51,506 bases of DNA from Bacteroidota bacterium. GTDB lineage: Bacteria; Bacteroidota; Ignavibacteria; UBA10030; SZUA-254. The notes below the pieces were generated by a model. It did not search any database. It was not told the DNA's origin and saw only the letters and a program-made list of their open reading frames with translations. Every line of letters starts with the position of its first letter. Positions within the stretch are counted from its first letter, which is position 1. Both the position numbers and the translations under genes were made by a program. Shown here piece after piece: positions 8,316-16,888 of the stretch. The stretch is from the NCBI GenBank assembly GCA_036522515.1, contig DATDFQ010000014.1, positions 1-51,506 on the forward strand, in the 5' to 3' direction.

Positions 8316-8981
8316 GTGACGGAGCAACTCTATATCCTCCCGATTCTTCTCTTTTCCGTCGTGATCCATGAAATCTCCCACGGATGGATGGCCCTCAGGC
8401 TCGGCGACACGACGGCGCGCGATCTCGGGCGCTTGACGCTGAATCCCATTCCGCACATCGACCCGGTAGGATCGGTGCTCGTTCCGCTTTTTTCGCTGGT
8501 CGCGACCGGGCGCGTTTTCATCGCTTGGGCGAAGCCGGTTCCCGTCAACCCGCTCAATTTTTCGGACATGCGGCGCGACGACATACTCGTCTCCGTCGTG
8601 GGTCCCGTTTCGAATTTTATCCTCTCCTTCATTTGCACGGTCATCTACATCGTGCTTCAGAAACTTTCGCAGTTCGTGCCCGAATCCAGCCCGATCGCCG
8701 CCGATGCGGCGGTCTTTCTCCTGAAGATGTTCTACGGCGGGATCGTCCTGAACATCGTCTTGGGCGTTTTCAACATGATCCCCATACCGCCGCTCGACGG
8801 GTCGCATGTGGTGGCGTCGCTGCTCCCCGAGGAGATGAGCGTGCGTTACCGGAGCGTCGGTTTCTTCGGGATCTTCTTCATCCTGATCCTGATGCGGTGG
8901 CATCCCTTCGCGCTCCTCTTCAGCCAGGTGATCGGCGCGCTTTCATACCCGTTCTTCCTGATGATTCAGGTTTTCCAATGA
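8316..8981 (+). CDS. Site-2 protease family (M50) membrane metalloprotease
   Basis: Polytopic zinc protease of the S2P/rhomboid-like compact M50 group, which cleaves substrates within the membrane. The 221-residue product has the HEISH zinc motif at residues 18-22 in the first helix. The third ligand lies in NMIPIPPLDG (D161), the NPDG-equivalent of this family. Four to six membrane segments are visible, with a break where short S2P relatives carry no PDZ domain. The start is GTG at 8316. It lies in the same run as the desulfurase-like gene and lysC. The substrate is unknown. Confidence 0.87.
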   Translation: MTEQLYILPILLFSVVIHEISHGWMALRLGDTTARDLGRLTLNPIPHIDPVGSVLVPLFSLVATGRVFIAWAKPVPVNPLNFSDMRRDDILVSVVGPVSNFILSFICTVIYIVLQKLSQFVPESSPIAADAAVFLLKMFYGGIVLNIVLGVFNMIPIPPLDGSHVVASLLPEEMSVRYRSVGFFGIFFILILMRWHPFALLFSQVIGALSYPFFLMIQVFQ

Positions 8982-9027
8982 TCTTCGCGCTCCGCCCCGC
9001 CCCGAGTACACCAGCGGTCCTGAACCC

Positions 9028-10446
9028 ATGATTGTCATGAAGTTCGGCGGGACCTCCGTCGAGGACGCCACCGCCATGCGAAGGGTGATCCGGATCATCC
9101 GGGGGGAGCTCGGGCGCGCCCCGCTGGTTGTGGTCTCCGCCTGTTCCGGCGTGACCAACGACCTTCTCGCCGCCGCCCACGCGGTGAGGGACCGGGACGA
9201 AAAGGGGGCCCTCTCGATTCTCGATGCGGTCAGGGAGCGGCACGCCTGCATGATCCGTGAACTGACCGGGGCCGGCGGAGAGGCAAAAGCCGCCGGATCC
9301 GCGCGAGCCGATCAACTCGATATCGCGATCGGGGAGATCTTCGAAGAGCTCCGGAACATGGTCCATGGCGTCTATCTGCTGGGCGAATTGACGGACCGGT
9401 CGGTCGACGCGATGACCGGATGCGGGGAACGGCTCTCGTCCCTCATTCTTCACGCCGCGGCCGCGGAGGAGGGTCTTGCGACCGCCCTGGTCGACGCGCG
9501 GCAGGTGATGGCGACCGACAGGAACTATTCTTCTGCGCAACCCCGGCTCGAACAGGTGGAGCTTCGGGCGAGAGAGCTGCTTCTCCCGCTGCTCCGTCCC
9601 GGGACGGCGGTCATCACGCAGGGCTTCATCGGGGCGGCTGACGACGGCACCCCCACCACAATCGGAAGAGGAGGGTCGGACCTGAGCGCCGCCATCTTCG
9701 GGTCGGTGCTCGGCGTCGAGGAGATCCAGATCTGGACGGACGTCGACGGCATGATGACCGCGGACCCCTCCGTCATTCCGGAATCGCGCCCGATCAGCCT
9801 GATGAGTTTCGACGAGGCGTCGGAGCTCGCCTATTTCGGGGCGAAAGTGCTCCACCCGCGGACGATTCTTCCGGCCGTCCGGGAGAACATTCCCGTGAGG
9901 GTGTTGAATTCGCGCCGCCCGGAGTTTCCCGGGACGATGATCGTGCGGGATGTGCCCGAAGAGGATCGGAACCGGGACGGCAGGGAAGTGATCAAGTCGA
10001 TCGCGTGCAAGAGGGGGATCGTCGTCATCAATGTCGGCTCCTCCCGGATGCTCATGGCCCACGGGTTCCTCGCACGGCTCTTCTCGATCTTCGCCGATCA
10101 CGAGAAGAGCGTCGACGTGGTCGCGACCTCCGAGGTGAGCGTCTCGCTCACCGTCGATAGTGAAGAGTCCCTTCCGGAGATCACGAAAGAGCTGGAACAA
10201 ATAGGGGAAACCCGGATTTCGAGGAACAAGGCCATCATCTGCGTCGTCGGAGAGGGGATGAAACACACTCCCGGGATCGGCGCGAGAATCTTCGGAGCGC
10301 TCGCGAGGGCCCGTGTGAACATTGAAATGGTTTCCGAGGGCGCCTCGGAGATCAACCTGACGCTGGTGGTCGACGAACGGGACGTGAACAGGACGGTCAG
10401 GGTCCTCCACGACGAATTTTTTCCGCCCGACGCATTGTCATCCTGA
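9028..10446 (+). CDS. lysC: Aspartate kinase
   Basis: Phosphorylates L-aspartate, the first step to lysine, threonine and methionine. The 472-residue product has the kinase signature MKFGGTSV at its very start. The amino-acid kinase domain runs to about 300, with IGRGGSDLSA and WTDVDGMMTADP. Two ACT regulatory domains follow (about 315-385 and 400-470), where end products normally bind, so feedback control is likely. lysA and asd follow downstream. The last residues and the TGA stop lie inside a half copy of repeat family B (10437-10463), so the repeat has written the extreme C terminus (ALSS-stop). Confidence 0.95.
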   Translation: MIVMKFGGTSVEDATAMRRVIRIIRGELGRAPLVVVSACSGVTNDLLAAAHAVRDRDEKGALSILDAVRERHACMIRELTGAGGEAKAAGSARADQLDIAIGEIFEELRNMVHGVYLLGELTDRSVDAMTGCGERLSSLILHAAAAEEGLATALVDARQVMATDRNYSSAQPRLEQVELRARELLLPLLRPGTAVITQGFIGAADDGTPTTIGRGGSDLSAAIFGSVLGVEEIQIWTDVDGMMTADPSVIPESRPISLMSFDEASELAYFGAKVLHPRTILPAVRENIPVRVLNSRRPEFPGTMIVRDVPEEDRNRDGREVIKSIACKRGIVVINVGSSRMLMAHGFLARLFSIFADHEKSVDVVATSEVSVSLTVDSEESLPEITKELEQIGETRISRNKAIICVVGEGMKHTPGIGARIFGALARARVNIEMVSEGASEINLTLVVDERDVNRTVRVLHDEFFPPDALSS

Positions 10447-10463
10447 GCGAAGCGAAGGATCCC
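10437..10463 (+). repeat. Repeat family B half-copy covering the lysC stop
   Basis: The core tcctgagcgaagcgaaggat here is identical to the left arms of the full family B elements at 30162 and 38059. The lysC stop codon (10444-10446) is part of it. Confidence 0.75.
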
Positions 10464-10506
10464 AGACTGCGTGAGGAGACGGTATCCGCGACCTTCCGGT
10501 CGCGGA

Positions 10507-10578
10507 CCGCAGCCTAAAGGCTGCGGCTACCAAATGATGACGGTAGAGGTATAGGTAGCCGCAAGCTTCAGGTTGCGG
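10507..10578. repeat. Repeat family A, inverted pair between lysC and lysA
   Basis: Two palindromic family A units face each other, at 10507-10531 (ccgcagcctaaaggctgcgg plus ctacc) and 10554-10578 in the opposite orientation. A further family B-like stretch (gagcgaagcgaaggg) follows. Together with the half B copy they fill the 187-nt lysC-lysA gap. No promoter is obvious in it. Confidence 0.75.
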
Positions 10579-10633
10579 ACTGAGCGAAGCGAAGGGTTTT
10601 GGATCCCGTTGATTGAACGTTATCGGAGAGTAA

Positions 10634-11893
10634 TTGGAACAATTTCGATATAAGGACGACCGGTTGTGGTGCGAGGAGACGGACCTCGGCGATGTCGCGC
10701 GCCGGTTCGGCACCCCCGCCTATGTCTACAGCAGGCAATCCGTCATCGACCACTGCCGGTGGATCGAGAGCGCGTTCGGAGGGACCGACCACCTGTCGTG
10801 CTACGCCCTCAAGGCGAACGCGAGCCCGGAGATCCTGAGCGTCCTCGCGGCTGAGGGGATCGGCGCGGACGTCGGATCGATCGGCGAGTTGCGCCTCGCC
10901 CTCGACGCCGGTTTTCCGCCGGGTTCGGTCACCTTCAGCGGGGTCGGGAAACGCGACGACGAGATCGCCGCCGCGCTCGAGCGGGACATTCTCGCCCTCA
11001 ACGTGGAGTCGGAAGAAGAGATCGGTGTCGTGAACGGCATCGCGAACCGTCTCGGGAAGCGGGCCCGCATTTTCCTTCGCGTGAATCTCGACATCGCCTC
11101 CGACACCCACCCGTATATCACGACCGGCCGGAAGCACAACAAGTTCGGCGTCGAATCGTCGCGCGCGGAGGAGATACTCCGGTCGGCCATGGCGCTTCCG
11201 GCCGTGGAGATCCTCGGGATCCACAGCCATATCGGATCGCAGATCACGAAAGGGGAGACCTTCGCCGCCGCGGCGCGGGCGATCGTCGATCTGATCGCGC
11301 GGCTCCGGGCGAGCGGCATCGGCGTCACCCAGCTGAATTTCGGCGGGGGGTTCGGCGTCCAGTACCGGGACTATGTGATCCACCCCCGGATCCCTTCGGA
11401 ACGCGAGAACCCCGAGGCCGATCTCTCGACGGTCAACATGCTGAAACATATCCTTCCGGTCCTTCGGGAGGCGGGGTGCAGGATTCTCATCCAGCCCGGG
11501 CGCTCGATCGTCGCCCACGCTGGTGTTTTGATCACAAAAGTGCTATATAGAAAGGTGAGCAGCGGGAAAACATTCGTGATTGTGGACGCTGGAATGAACG
11601 ATTTGATCCGCCCCAGCCTCTATCAATCGTACCACCAGATCGTCCCGCTTGTCGTCCGGGACGTGAAGCAGGAGCTGGTCGATGTAGTGGGGCCGTTGTG
11701 CGAGAGCGGGGATTTTTTTGCCCTGGACCGGGCGCTCCCTTCGGTGGAACGAGGCGAGCACCTGGCGGTGTTATGTACTGGTGCGTACGGATATGTCTTG
11801 TCGTCAAATTACAACGGCCGACCCAAGCCGCCAGAAATCATGGTTGACGGGAGCCGGTGCACATTAATTTCGGGACCGGGAACGAACGCATGA
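10634..11893 (+). CDS. lysA: Diaminopimelate decarboxylase
   Basis: Converts meso-diaminopimelate to L-lysine with PLP, the last step of lysine synthesis. The 419-residue product fits the family: alanine-racemase-like barrel (about 25-280) with PLP lysine K60 in CYALKANAS and the HSHIGSQI motif, then a beta domain with GPLCESGDFF. The start is TTG, supported by a GGAGAG ribosome site 4 nt upstream; no ATG in frame fits the family N terminus. Its stop overlaps the asd start (ATGA), so the two are coupled. Confidence 0.95.
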   Translation: MEQFRYKDDRLWCEETDLGDVARRFGTPAYVYSRQSVIDHCRWIESAFGGTDHLSCYALKANASPEILSVLAAEGIGADVGSIGELRLALDAGFPPGSVTFSGVGKRDDEIAAALERDILALNVESEEEIGVVNGIANRLGKRARIFLRVNLDIASDTHPYITTGRKHNKFGVESSRAEEILRSAMALPAVEILGIHSHIGSQITKGETFAAAARAIVDLIARLRASGIGVTQLNFGGGFGVQYRDYVIHPRIPSERENPEADLSTVNMLKHILPVLREAGCRILIQPGRSIVAHAGVLITKVLYRKVSSGKTFVIVDAGMNDLIRPSLYQSYHQIVPLVVRDVKQELVDVVGPLCESGDFFALDRALPSVERGEHLAVLCTGAYGYVLSSNYNGRPKPPEIMVDGSRCTLISGPGTNA

Positions 11894-12894
11894 AACCTAT
11901 CAATGTCGCCGTCGTCGGGGCGTCAGGGCTCGTCGGCAGGAAAATGCTCGACGTGCTGGAGGAACGGAGATTCCCCGTGGCGAAGCTTCGCCTGCTCGCC
12001 TCCGCCCGGTCAGCGGGCCGCATGCTGAAATACGGCGGGAAGGATCATCCGGTCGAGGAACTCACCCCCGCGAGTTTCGAGGGAGTCAAGGTGGCCTTCT
12101 TTTCCGCGGGCGCGTCCGTGAGCAGGGAGTTTGCCCCTTTCGCCGTCCGGTCGGGAGCACTGGTGATCGACAATAGCAGCGAGTTCCGGATGAACGATGA
12201 TGTCCCCCTTGTCGTCCCCGAGGTGAATCCTCATGACATCGGGAACCACAAAGGGATCATCGCAAACCCCAATTGCTCCACTATTCAGATGGTGGTCGCC
12301 CTGAAGCCGCTGCACGAACGGTGGAAGATCCGGCGCCTGGTGATCGCCACGTATCAATCGGTAACTGGCGCCGGGAAAAAGGCCGTGAGCCAGCTCGACT
12401 CGGAGATCGCAAAGGAGATGAGCCCGGAACGGAAGTTTCCCCATCCGATCGCCTATAACGTCCTGCCGCAGATCGACATTTTCTTCGACGACGGGTATTC
12501 CCGGGAGGAGCACAAGCTGGTGAACGAGACGAGAAAGATTCTCGGGGATCAGTCGATCCGAATCACCGCGACCTGCGTCCGGGTGCCGGTGGTGGGAGGC
12601 CACAGCGAGGCGGTCAACGTCGAGTTTGAGAAGCCCTTCGATGTCGCCGAGGTGAGGCGGGTCCTCTCCGCGACCCCGGGAATCTGCGTGCAGGACGATG
12701 TCTCGAAGAGCGTCTACCCGATGCCGATCTGGTCGCATGAGAAGGACGAAGTGTTTGTGGGCCGAATCCGCGTCGACGACAGCATACCGAACGGCCTGAA
12801 CCTCTGGATCGTCTCGGATAACCTCCGCAAGGGCGCCGCGACGAACGCGGTTCAGATTGCCGAGGCCTGGATGGCGCAGGGCCTCTCGGATTGA
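11890..12894 (+). CDS. asd: Aspartate-semialdehyde dehydrogenase
   Basis: Reduces aspartyl phosphate to aspartate semialdehyde with NADPH, directly after LysC. The ATG at 11890 (overlapping the lysA stop) gives 334 residues starting MKPINVAVVGASGLVG, a textbook Rossmann NADP site. The catalytic cysteine is C129 in NPNCSTIQMV. Further motifs are QSVTGAGKKA and RVPVVGGHSE. The frame is open upstream to 11857, but the N-terminal glycine loop marks 11890 as the start. It completes the lysC-lysA-asd set. Confidence 0.96.
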   Translation: MKPINVAVVGASGLVGRKMLDVLEERRFPVAKLRLLASARSAGRMLKYGGKDHPVEELTPASFEGVKVAFFSAGASVSREFAPFAVRSGALVIDNSSEFRMNDDVPLVVPEVNPHDIGNHKGIIANPNCSTIQMVVALKPLHERWKIRRLVIATYQSVTGAGKKAVSQLDSEIAKEMSPERKFPHPIAYNVLPQIDIFFDDGYSREEHKLVNETRKILGDQSIRITATCVRVPVVGGHSEAVNVEFEKPFDVAEVRRVLSATPGICVQDDVSKSVYPMPIWSHEKDEVFVGRIRVDDSIPNGLNLWIVSDNLRKGAATNAVQIAEAWMAQGLSD

Positions 12895-12909
12895 CGCTAA
12901 TTAAAAACC

Positions 12910-13009
12910 CGCAGCCTGAAGGCTGCGGCTACCGAATCGGCTGAAGACCCGGTAGCCGCAAGCTTTAGCTTGCGCCGATGTCGAACGCAGCCTGAAGGCT
13001 GCGGCTACC
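12910..13009. repeat. Repeat family A, three-unit array
   Basis: Three palindromic units lie at 12910-12933 (+), 12951-12974 (inverted) and 12986-13009 (+), each ending in the ggctacc tag. They fill the gap between asd and the redoxin gene. RNA from either strand would fold into strong hairpins, so a terminator or processing role is plausible. No T-run follows. Confidence 0.78.
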
Positions 13010-13052
13010 AAACGAAAACCAATACAAACAACAAATAATAGGAGATCCATCC

Positions 13053-13637
13053 ATGAAACAGATCATTGCTGCCCTGTTCTTCCTCTCCGCGATCGCCTTC
13101 TCGGCCGATCCGAAGAGCCTGAAGATCGGGGAGGACGTTCCCTCGTTTACGCTGAAGAATTATGACGGAAAGGAATACAGCCTTCCCAAAATCCTCAAGC
13201 AAAACAAACTCGCAGTGCTCATGTTCATGTCCACCGAGTGCCCGGTCTCGAACGGGTACAACGACCGGATGGAGCAGCTCTATGAGGAGTACAGCAAACA
13301 GGGAGTCGCTGTCATCGGGATCAACGCGAACAAGGAGGAGGACATGGCCTCGATCGCGGCGCATGCCAAAAAGCACGGGTTCAAGTTTCCGATCCTGAAG
13401 GACGAGCGGAATAAAGTGGCCGACCTCTACCGCGCCCAGGTGACGCCGGAGACATACGTGATGGCCCCGTCCGGCAAGCTGGTCTATCATGGCCGGATCG
13501 ACGACAGCCAGAAAGCGGAGAAGGTGAAGTCCCATGATCTCGCGGACGCGTTGACGAAGCTTCTGGCCGGGAAAGAACCCGCCATCGCGCAGTCAAAGGC
13601 ATTCGGCTGCTCGATCAAGCGAATCGTGACCGACTAG
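13053..13637 (+). CDS. Secreted thioredoxin-like redoxin (AhpC/TSA-type fold)
   Basis: Exported redox-fold protein of the type annotated as thioredoxin family or redoxin. The 194 residues begin with a signal peptide (about 1-19, ending FSADP). A peroxiredoxin-like fold follows, with the active segment STECPVSNGYNDRM at about 63-76. Only one cysteine is in the active site, so it is not a CxxC reductase; a second lies near the C terminus (FGCSIKR). The ribosome site AGGAGA lies 7 nt before ATG. The next gene, also thioredoxin-like, begins 1 nt after the stop, implying coupled expression and related periplasmic redox work. The substrate is unknown. Confidence 0.82.
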   Translation: MKQIIAALFFLSAIAFSADPKSLKIGEDVPSFTLKNYDGKEYSLPKILKQNKLAVLMFMSTECPVSNGYNDRMEQLYEEYSKQGVAVIGINANKEEDMASIAAHAKKHGFKFPILKDERNKVADLYRAQVTPETYVMAPSGKLVYHGRIDDSQKAEKVKSHDLADALTKLLAGKEPAIAQSKAFGCSIKRIVTD

Positions 13638-13638
13638 G

Positions 13639-14193
13639 ATGCGCCGCGCGCTTGCGTGCTGCCTTTCGATAGGATTCTTGTTCTGGGGGGCCTGCGGGAC
13701 ATCGCTTGCGCAGGTCCCGGTTAAGAAATCGTCAGCCCGTCCCGGTTCGGGCCTGAGCACGCTGCCCGTCGTCGAGAAAGTCGGGCTGGCAACCCTGAAG
13801 AGAATTCTTGCCGCGGATTCCGGAAATGTCGTGCTCCTGAACGCGTGGGCAAGCTGGTGCAAGCCCTGCGCCGAGGAGATGCCCGGCCTGTTGAAAATCC
13901 ACCGGTCTGCCCGGGGGAAACCCCTCCGTCTGATCCTCCTCTCCACCGACGACTCCGACGATCTCGAAACGAAGGTGCGCCCCGCGCTCAAGAAGTTCGG
14001 CGTGGACTTTACGACCTACATCATGAGCGACAGCAGCGAGGACGCCTTCATTTCGGGATTGAGCGACGAGTGGTCCGGCGCGCTTCCCGCGACGTTCTTT
14101 TACGACCGGCAGGGCAATCTCGCCGAGATGAAAGTCGGCGAGCGGACCTACAGCCAATTTAAAGAGGCGGTGGATCGATTGCTCGGGAGGTAA
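13639..14193 (+). CDS. TlpA-like periplasmic thiol-disulfide reductase
   Basis: Membrane-targeted thioredoxin-fold reductase, typically keeping periplasmic cysteines reduced, for example in cytochrome c maturation. The 184 residues carry a signal peptide (about 1-25, SLAQ at the probable cut). The catalytic WASWCKPCAEEMPG sits at about 70-83, followed by the cis-proline region near GALPATFFYDRQG. It begins 1 nt after the redoxin stop. A hairpin and T-run (14232-14266) lie just downstream. Confidence 0.88.
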   Translation: MRRALACCLSIGFLFWGACGTSLAQVPVKKSSARPGSGLSTLPVVEKVGLATLKRILAADSGNVVLLNAWASWCKPCAEEMPGLLKIHRSARGKPLRLILLSTDDSDDLETKVRPALKKFGVDFTTYIMSDSSEDAFISGLSDEWSGALPATFFYDRQGNLAEMKVGERTYSQFKEAVDRLLGR

Positions 14194-14222
14194 TTGCAAA
14201 TAAGCGGTGCAAGTGTTATAAT
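14194..14222 (+). promoter_or_regulatory. Promoter upstream of the MTHFR fusion gene
   Basis: TTGCAA (14194-14199), 17-nt spacer, then a perfect TATAAT (14217-14222). Transcription would begin around 14229, immediately ahead of the hairpin at 14232-14266. Confidence 0.72.
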
Positions 14223-14231
14223 AGTAAAGCG

Positions 14232-14266
14232 ATCCTGTCATCCTGCGCGGCTGACGGGATTTTTTT
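14232..14266 (+). terminator. Intrinsic terminator or attenuator
   Basis: Arms atcctgtca (14232-14240) and tgacgggat (14252-14260) pair over 9 bp with one G-U. They enclose an 11-nt loop and are followed by seven T. It ends the redoxin-tlpA unit. Because it also lies a few nt downstream of the 14194 promoter, it could attenuate the next gene. Confidence 0.7.
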
Positions 14267-14281
14267 CATTATTCAGAGCCT

Positions 14282-16111
14282 ATGAAGAAGCCCTTTCGTG
14301 AGAGAATCCTGGACGGACCCATCGTCGGCGACGGCGCGATGGGGACCCTGCTCGATCTCCACGGGCTGGAAGAGCTTCCCCACGAAATCCAAAATATAAA
14401 AAACCCCGGCGTTGTCGAGCAGATACACCGCGAGTATATCGAGGCCGGATCCGAGATCATCGAAACGAACACCTTCTCGGCAAACAGGCTCCGCCTTTCC
14501 CAGTTTCACCTCCAGGATCAGCTACGCGAGATCAACCTCCGGGGCGTCGAGATCGCCCGCCGGGCCGCGGGGGACAACGTCTACGTGGCCGGATCGGTCG
14601 GCCCGACCGGCATGCTTCTCGAGCCGATCGGCAAAATCAAGAGGGAGCAGGCGAGGGACTCGTTCAGGGAGCAGATCGAGCTCCTCGCGGGAGCGGGCGT
14701 CGACCTAATCATGCTCGAAACGTTCGTCAGCGTGCAGGAGCTCGACGAGGCGCTCGCAGTCTCCAAGGAACTGACGGATCTTCCGGTCGTCGCCCAAAAG
14801 GCGTTCGCCGAAGACGGAGCCATCCTGAGCGGTTCCTTTCCGATCGACGTCATCAACCACCTGATCGAGCAGGGCGCCGACGTGGTGGGCGCGAACTGCA
14901 CCGTCGGCCCGCAGCGGATGTTTACGATCATCCGGAACGTCCACAAGGACGGAGTGATCCTTTCCGCCCAGCCCGCCGCGGGGATACCCACGCTGTTGAA
15001 CGGACGGTCGATCTATCATACGACCCCGGAGTATCTGGCCGCTTACGCCAAGGAGCTCGTCGAGTCGGGCGTAACCCTCGTCGGAGCATGCTGCGGATCG
15101 ACCCCGGAGCATATTCGTGCGATGGCGACGGCAGTCAAGGGAATGAAGGTGGGGAGACCCGCCCCGAAGGGTCCGCCGGGGGTGAAGGCGACTGTCCGCT
15201 CTGAGCCCGAGCCAAGGTACTACGTCGAGACCTCCCGCTGGTCGAAATTTTCCCGCAATGTCGGAAAGAAATTCATGACCACCGTCGAGCTCGACATCCC
15301 GCGCGGGCTGGACATGGCTTCGGTCTATGAAGCCGCGCAGTTTTGTTACGAGCGGAAGGTGGACGCAGTCAACATCACCGAAGGCGCGCGCGCAAGGCTC
15401 CGGATGAGCTCGATCGCGATCTCGTCCCAGATTCAGCAACGGGTCGGGATCGAGGCGATGTGCCATCGCGCGACCCGCGATCACAACCTGATCGGGCTTC
15501 AGTCGGAGCTGCTCGGCGCCCACGCGCTCGGCATCAGGAACATCCTTTGCATCACCGGCGATCCCGCCGGCATCGGAGACTACCCCCAGGCGTCGTCGGT
15601 GCACGACGTCGACGCAGTCGGATTGATCCGGGCGGTCCGGTCGATGAACAACGGAACGGACGTCATGGGGAACTCCATCGGCCAGCCGACCTCGTTCTAC
15701 ATCGCATGCGCCGCCAACCCGAGCGCGGACGATCTCGACCAGGAGATCGACAAGCTGGAACGAAAGATCGAAGCGGGCGCTGATATCTTCTTCACCCAAC
15801 CCCTCTTCGAAATGAAAACTCTTGAAGTCTTCCTGAAGCGCGTCGCTCACCTCAGGACCCCGGTCATGCTCGGCATCATCCCCCTGCGGGGCCATAAGCA
15901 CGCCGACTTTCTCCACAACGAGGTTCCGGGAATGCGGATCCCCGACAAGATACGGGAGGCGATGCGAACCGCGGGGCCGGATGGCCCGAAAGTCGGAGTG
16001 AAGCTTTCGATGGATTTTATCAGGGAGGCGAAACCGTGCGTCGCGGGGGTCTACATGATGCCGCCGTTCCAGAAGTACCACATCGTCGACGACCTTCTCA
16101 GCGCGATGTGA
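14282..16111 (+). CDS. Bifunctional homocysteine S-methyltransferase / 5,10-methylenetetrahydrofolate reductase
   Basis: Fusion enzyme of the YitJ type, linking one-carbon folate reduction to methionine formation. The 609 residues split into an N-terminal homocysteine methyltransferase barrel (about 1-285) and a C-terminal MTHFR barrel (about 315-609). The N-terminal zinc-thiolate ligands are C206 (GANCTVG) and C270/C271 (GACCGSTPEH). The C-terminal half contains ITGDPAG and FFTQPLFE. The ATG follows a promoter and a terminator-like hairpin, so expression may be conditional; no SAM or cobalamin riboswitch was recognised in the short leader. The gene probably leads the run aldolase-ddl. Confidence 0.93.
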   Translation: MKKPFRERILDGPIVGDGAMGTLLDLHGLEELPHEIQNIKNPGVVEQIHREYIEAGSEIIETNTFSANRLRLSQFHLQDQLREINLRGVEIARRAAGDNVYVAGSVGPTGMLLEPIGKIKREQARDSFREQIELLAGAGVDLIMLETFVSVQELDEALAVSKELTDLPVVAQKAFAEDGAILSGSFPIDVINHLIEQGADVVGANCTVGPQRMFTIIRNVHKDGVILSAQPAAGIPTLLNGRSIYHTTPEYLAAYAKELVESGVTLVGACCGSTPEHIRAMATAVKGMKVGRPAPKGPPGVKATVRSEPEPRYYVETSRWSKFSRNVGKKFMTTVELDIPRGLDMASVYEAAQFCYERKVDAVNITEGARARLRMSSIAISSQIQQRVGIEAMCHRATRDHNLIGLQSELLGAHALGIRNILCITGDPAGIGDYPQASSVHDVDAVGLIRAVRSMNNGTDVMGNSIGQPTSFYIACAANPSADDLDQEIDKLERKIEAGADIFFTQPLFEMKTLEVFLKRVAHLRTPVMLGIIPLRGHKHADFLHNEVPGMRIPDKIREAMRTAGPDGPKVGVKLSMDFIREAKPCVAGVYMMPPFQKYHIVDDLLSAM

Positions 16112-16122
16112 GCGGCTCTCCC

Positions 16123-16881
16123 ATGAACCCCGACAAAGCCAGAACCGAGCTCGTCGACATCTGCCACCGCCTCGCGGCGCGCGGGTTCGTCACCGCGACC
16201 GACGGGAACGTGAGCGCGCGGCTCGCGAACGGAAACTTTCTCACCACGCGGACCTCGGTGAACAAGGGAATGGTGACACCGGAGGATATCGTCGAGGTCG
16301 GCCCCGACGGAATCCCCGTCGGCGCGGGCGCCCGGCCTTCGACCGAATTGGGGATGCACTTGTTCATCTACCGCCGCAGGCCCGATGTGAACGCGGTCGT
16401 CCATGCTCATCCGACCTACGCGACGGGGTTTGCCGTCGCCCGGGAGCCCCTCACCGGCTGCATCTTTCCCGAGGTGATCGTCGGGCTGGGAGCGGTTCCG
16501 CTCGCGGAGTATGCGACTCCTTCGACCCCGGAAGTTGCGGGATCCCTGGAGCCATACGTGGAAACCGCCGATGCGATCCTCCTCTCGAATCATGGGGTGG
16601 TGGCCTACGGAAAGGAACCGTACGACGCCTACTATAAAATGGAAAAGGTGGAGCATGCCGCCCATATCACCTTCGTGGCGCGCATGCTCGGGGGCGAAAA
16701 GATCCTCTCGGCCCGGGATGTGGAGAAGCTCCGTGCGATCAGCCAGCAGTCGTACGGACTCAACCCTTCGGGCAAGCCCGCATGCGAGCCGGGCGACAAT
16801 CCGGCCGCGGACATTCCCTCATTCCCCGACAAGGAAATACGCGATGCCGTCAGGGAAATGATCCATAGAAAAGGCGGATAG
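16123..16881 (+). CDS. Class II aldolase/adducin family protein
   Basis: Zinc-dependent aldolase-fold enzyme related to L-fuculose-1-phosphate aldolase and methylthioribulose-phosphate dehydratases. The chosen ATG gives 252 residues. The metal set is intact: E75 (STELGMH), H94 and H96 (VVHAHPTYA) and H157 ([10 protein letters not shown]). ATDGNVSAR (about 25-33) is the phosphate-binding loop. It sits 11 nt after the methionine-cycle fusion gene and 7 nt before ddl. A role in methionine salvage is conceivable but unproven. The sugar substrate cannot be read from sequence. Confidence 0.85.
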   Translation: MNPDKARTELVDICHRLAARGFVTATDGNVSARLANGNFLTTRTSVNKGMVTPEDIVEVGPDGIPVGAGARPSTELGMHLFIYRRRPDVNAVVHAHPTYATGFAVAREPLTGCIFPEVIVGLGAVPLAEYATPSTPEVAGSLEPYVETADAILLSNHGVVAYGKEPYDAYYKMEKVEHAAHITFVARMLGGEKILSARDVEKLRAISQQSYGLNPSGKPACEPGDNPAADIPSFPDKEIRDAVREMIHRKGG

Positions 16882-16888
16882 GACGGGT

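Noticed and set aside
10600..10630. A promoter TTGATT...TAATTG just upstream of lysA
   Set aside because: Spacing is 16 nt and the -10 would overlap the TTG start codon and ribosome site.
10507..13009. Possible CRISPR array from repeated palindromes
   Set aside because: Units alternate in orientation, spacing is irregular, spacers are not uniform, and no cas genes are present.
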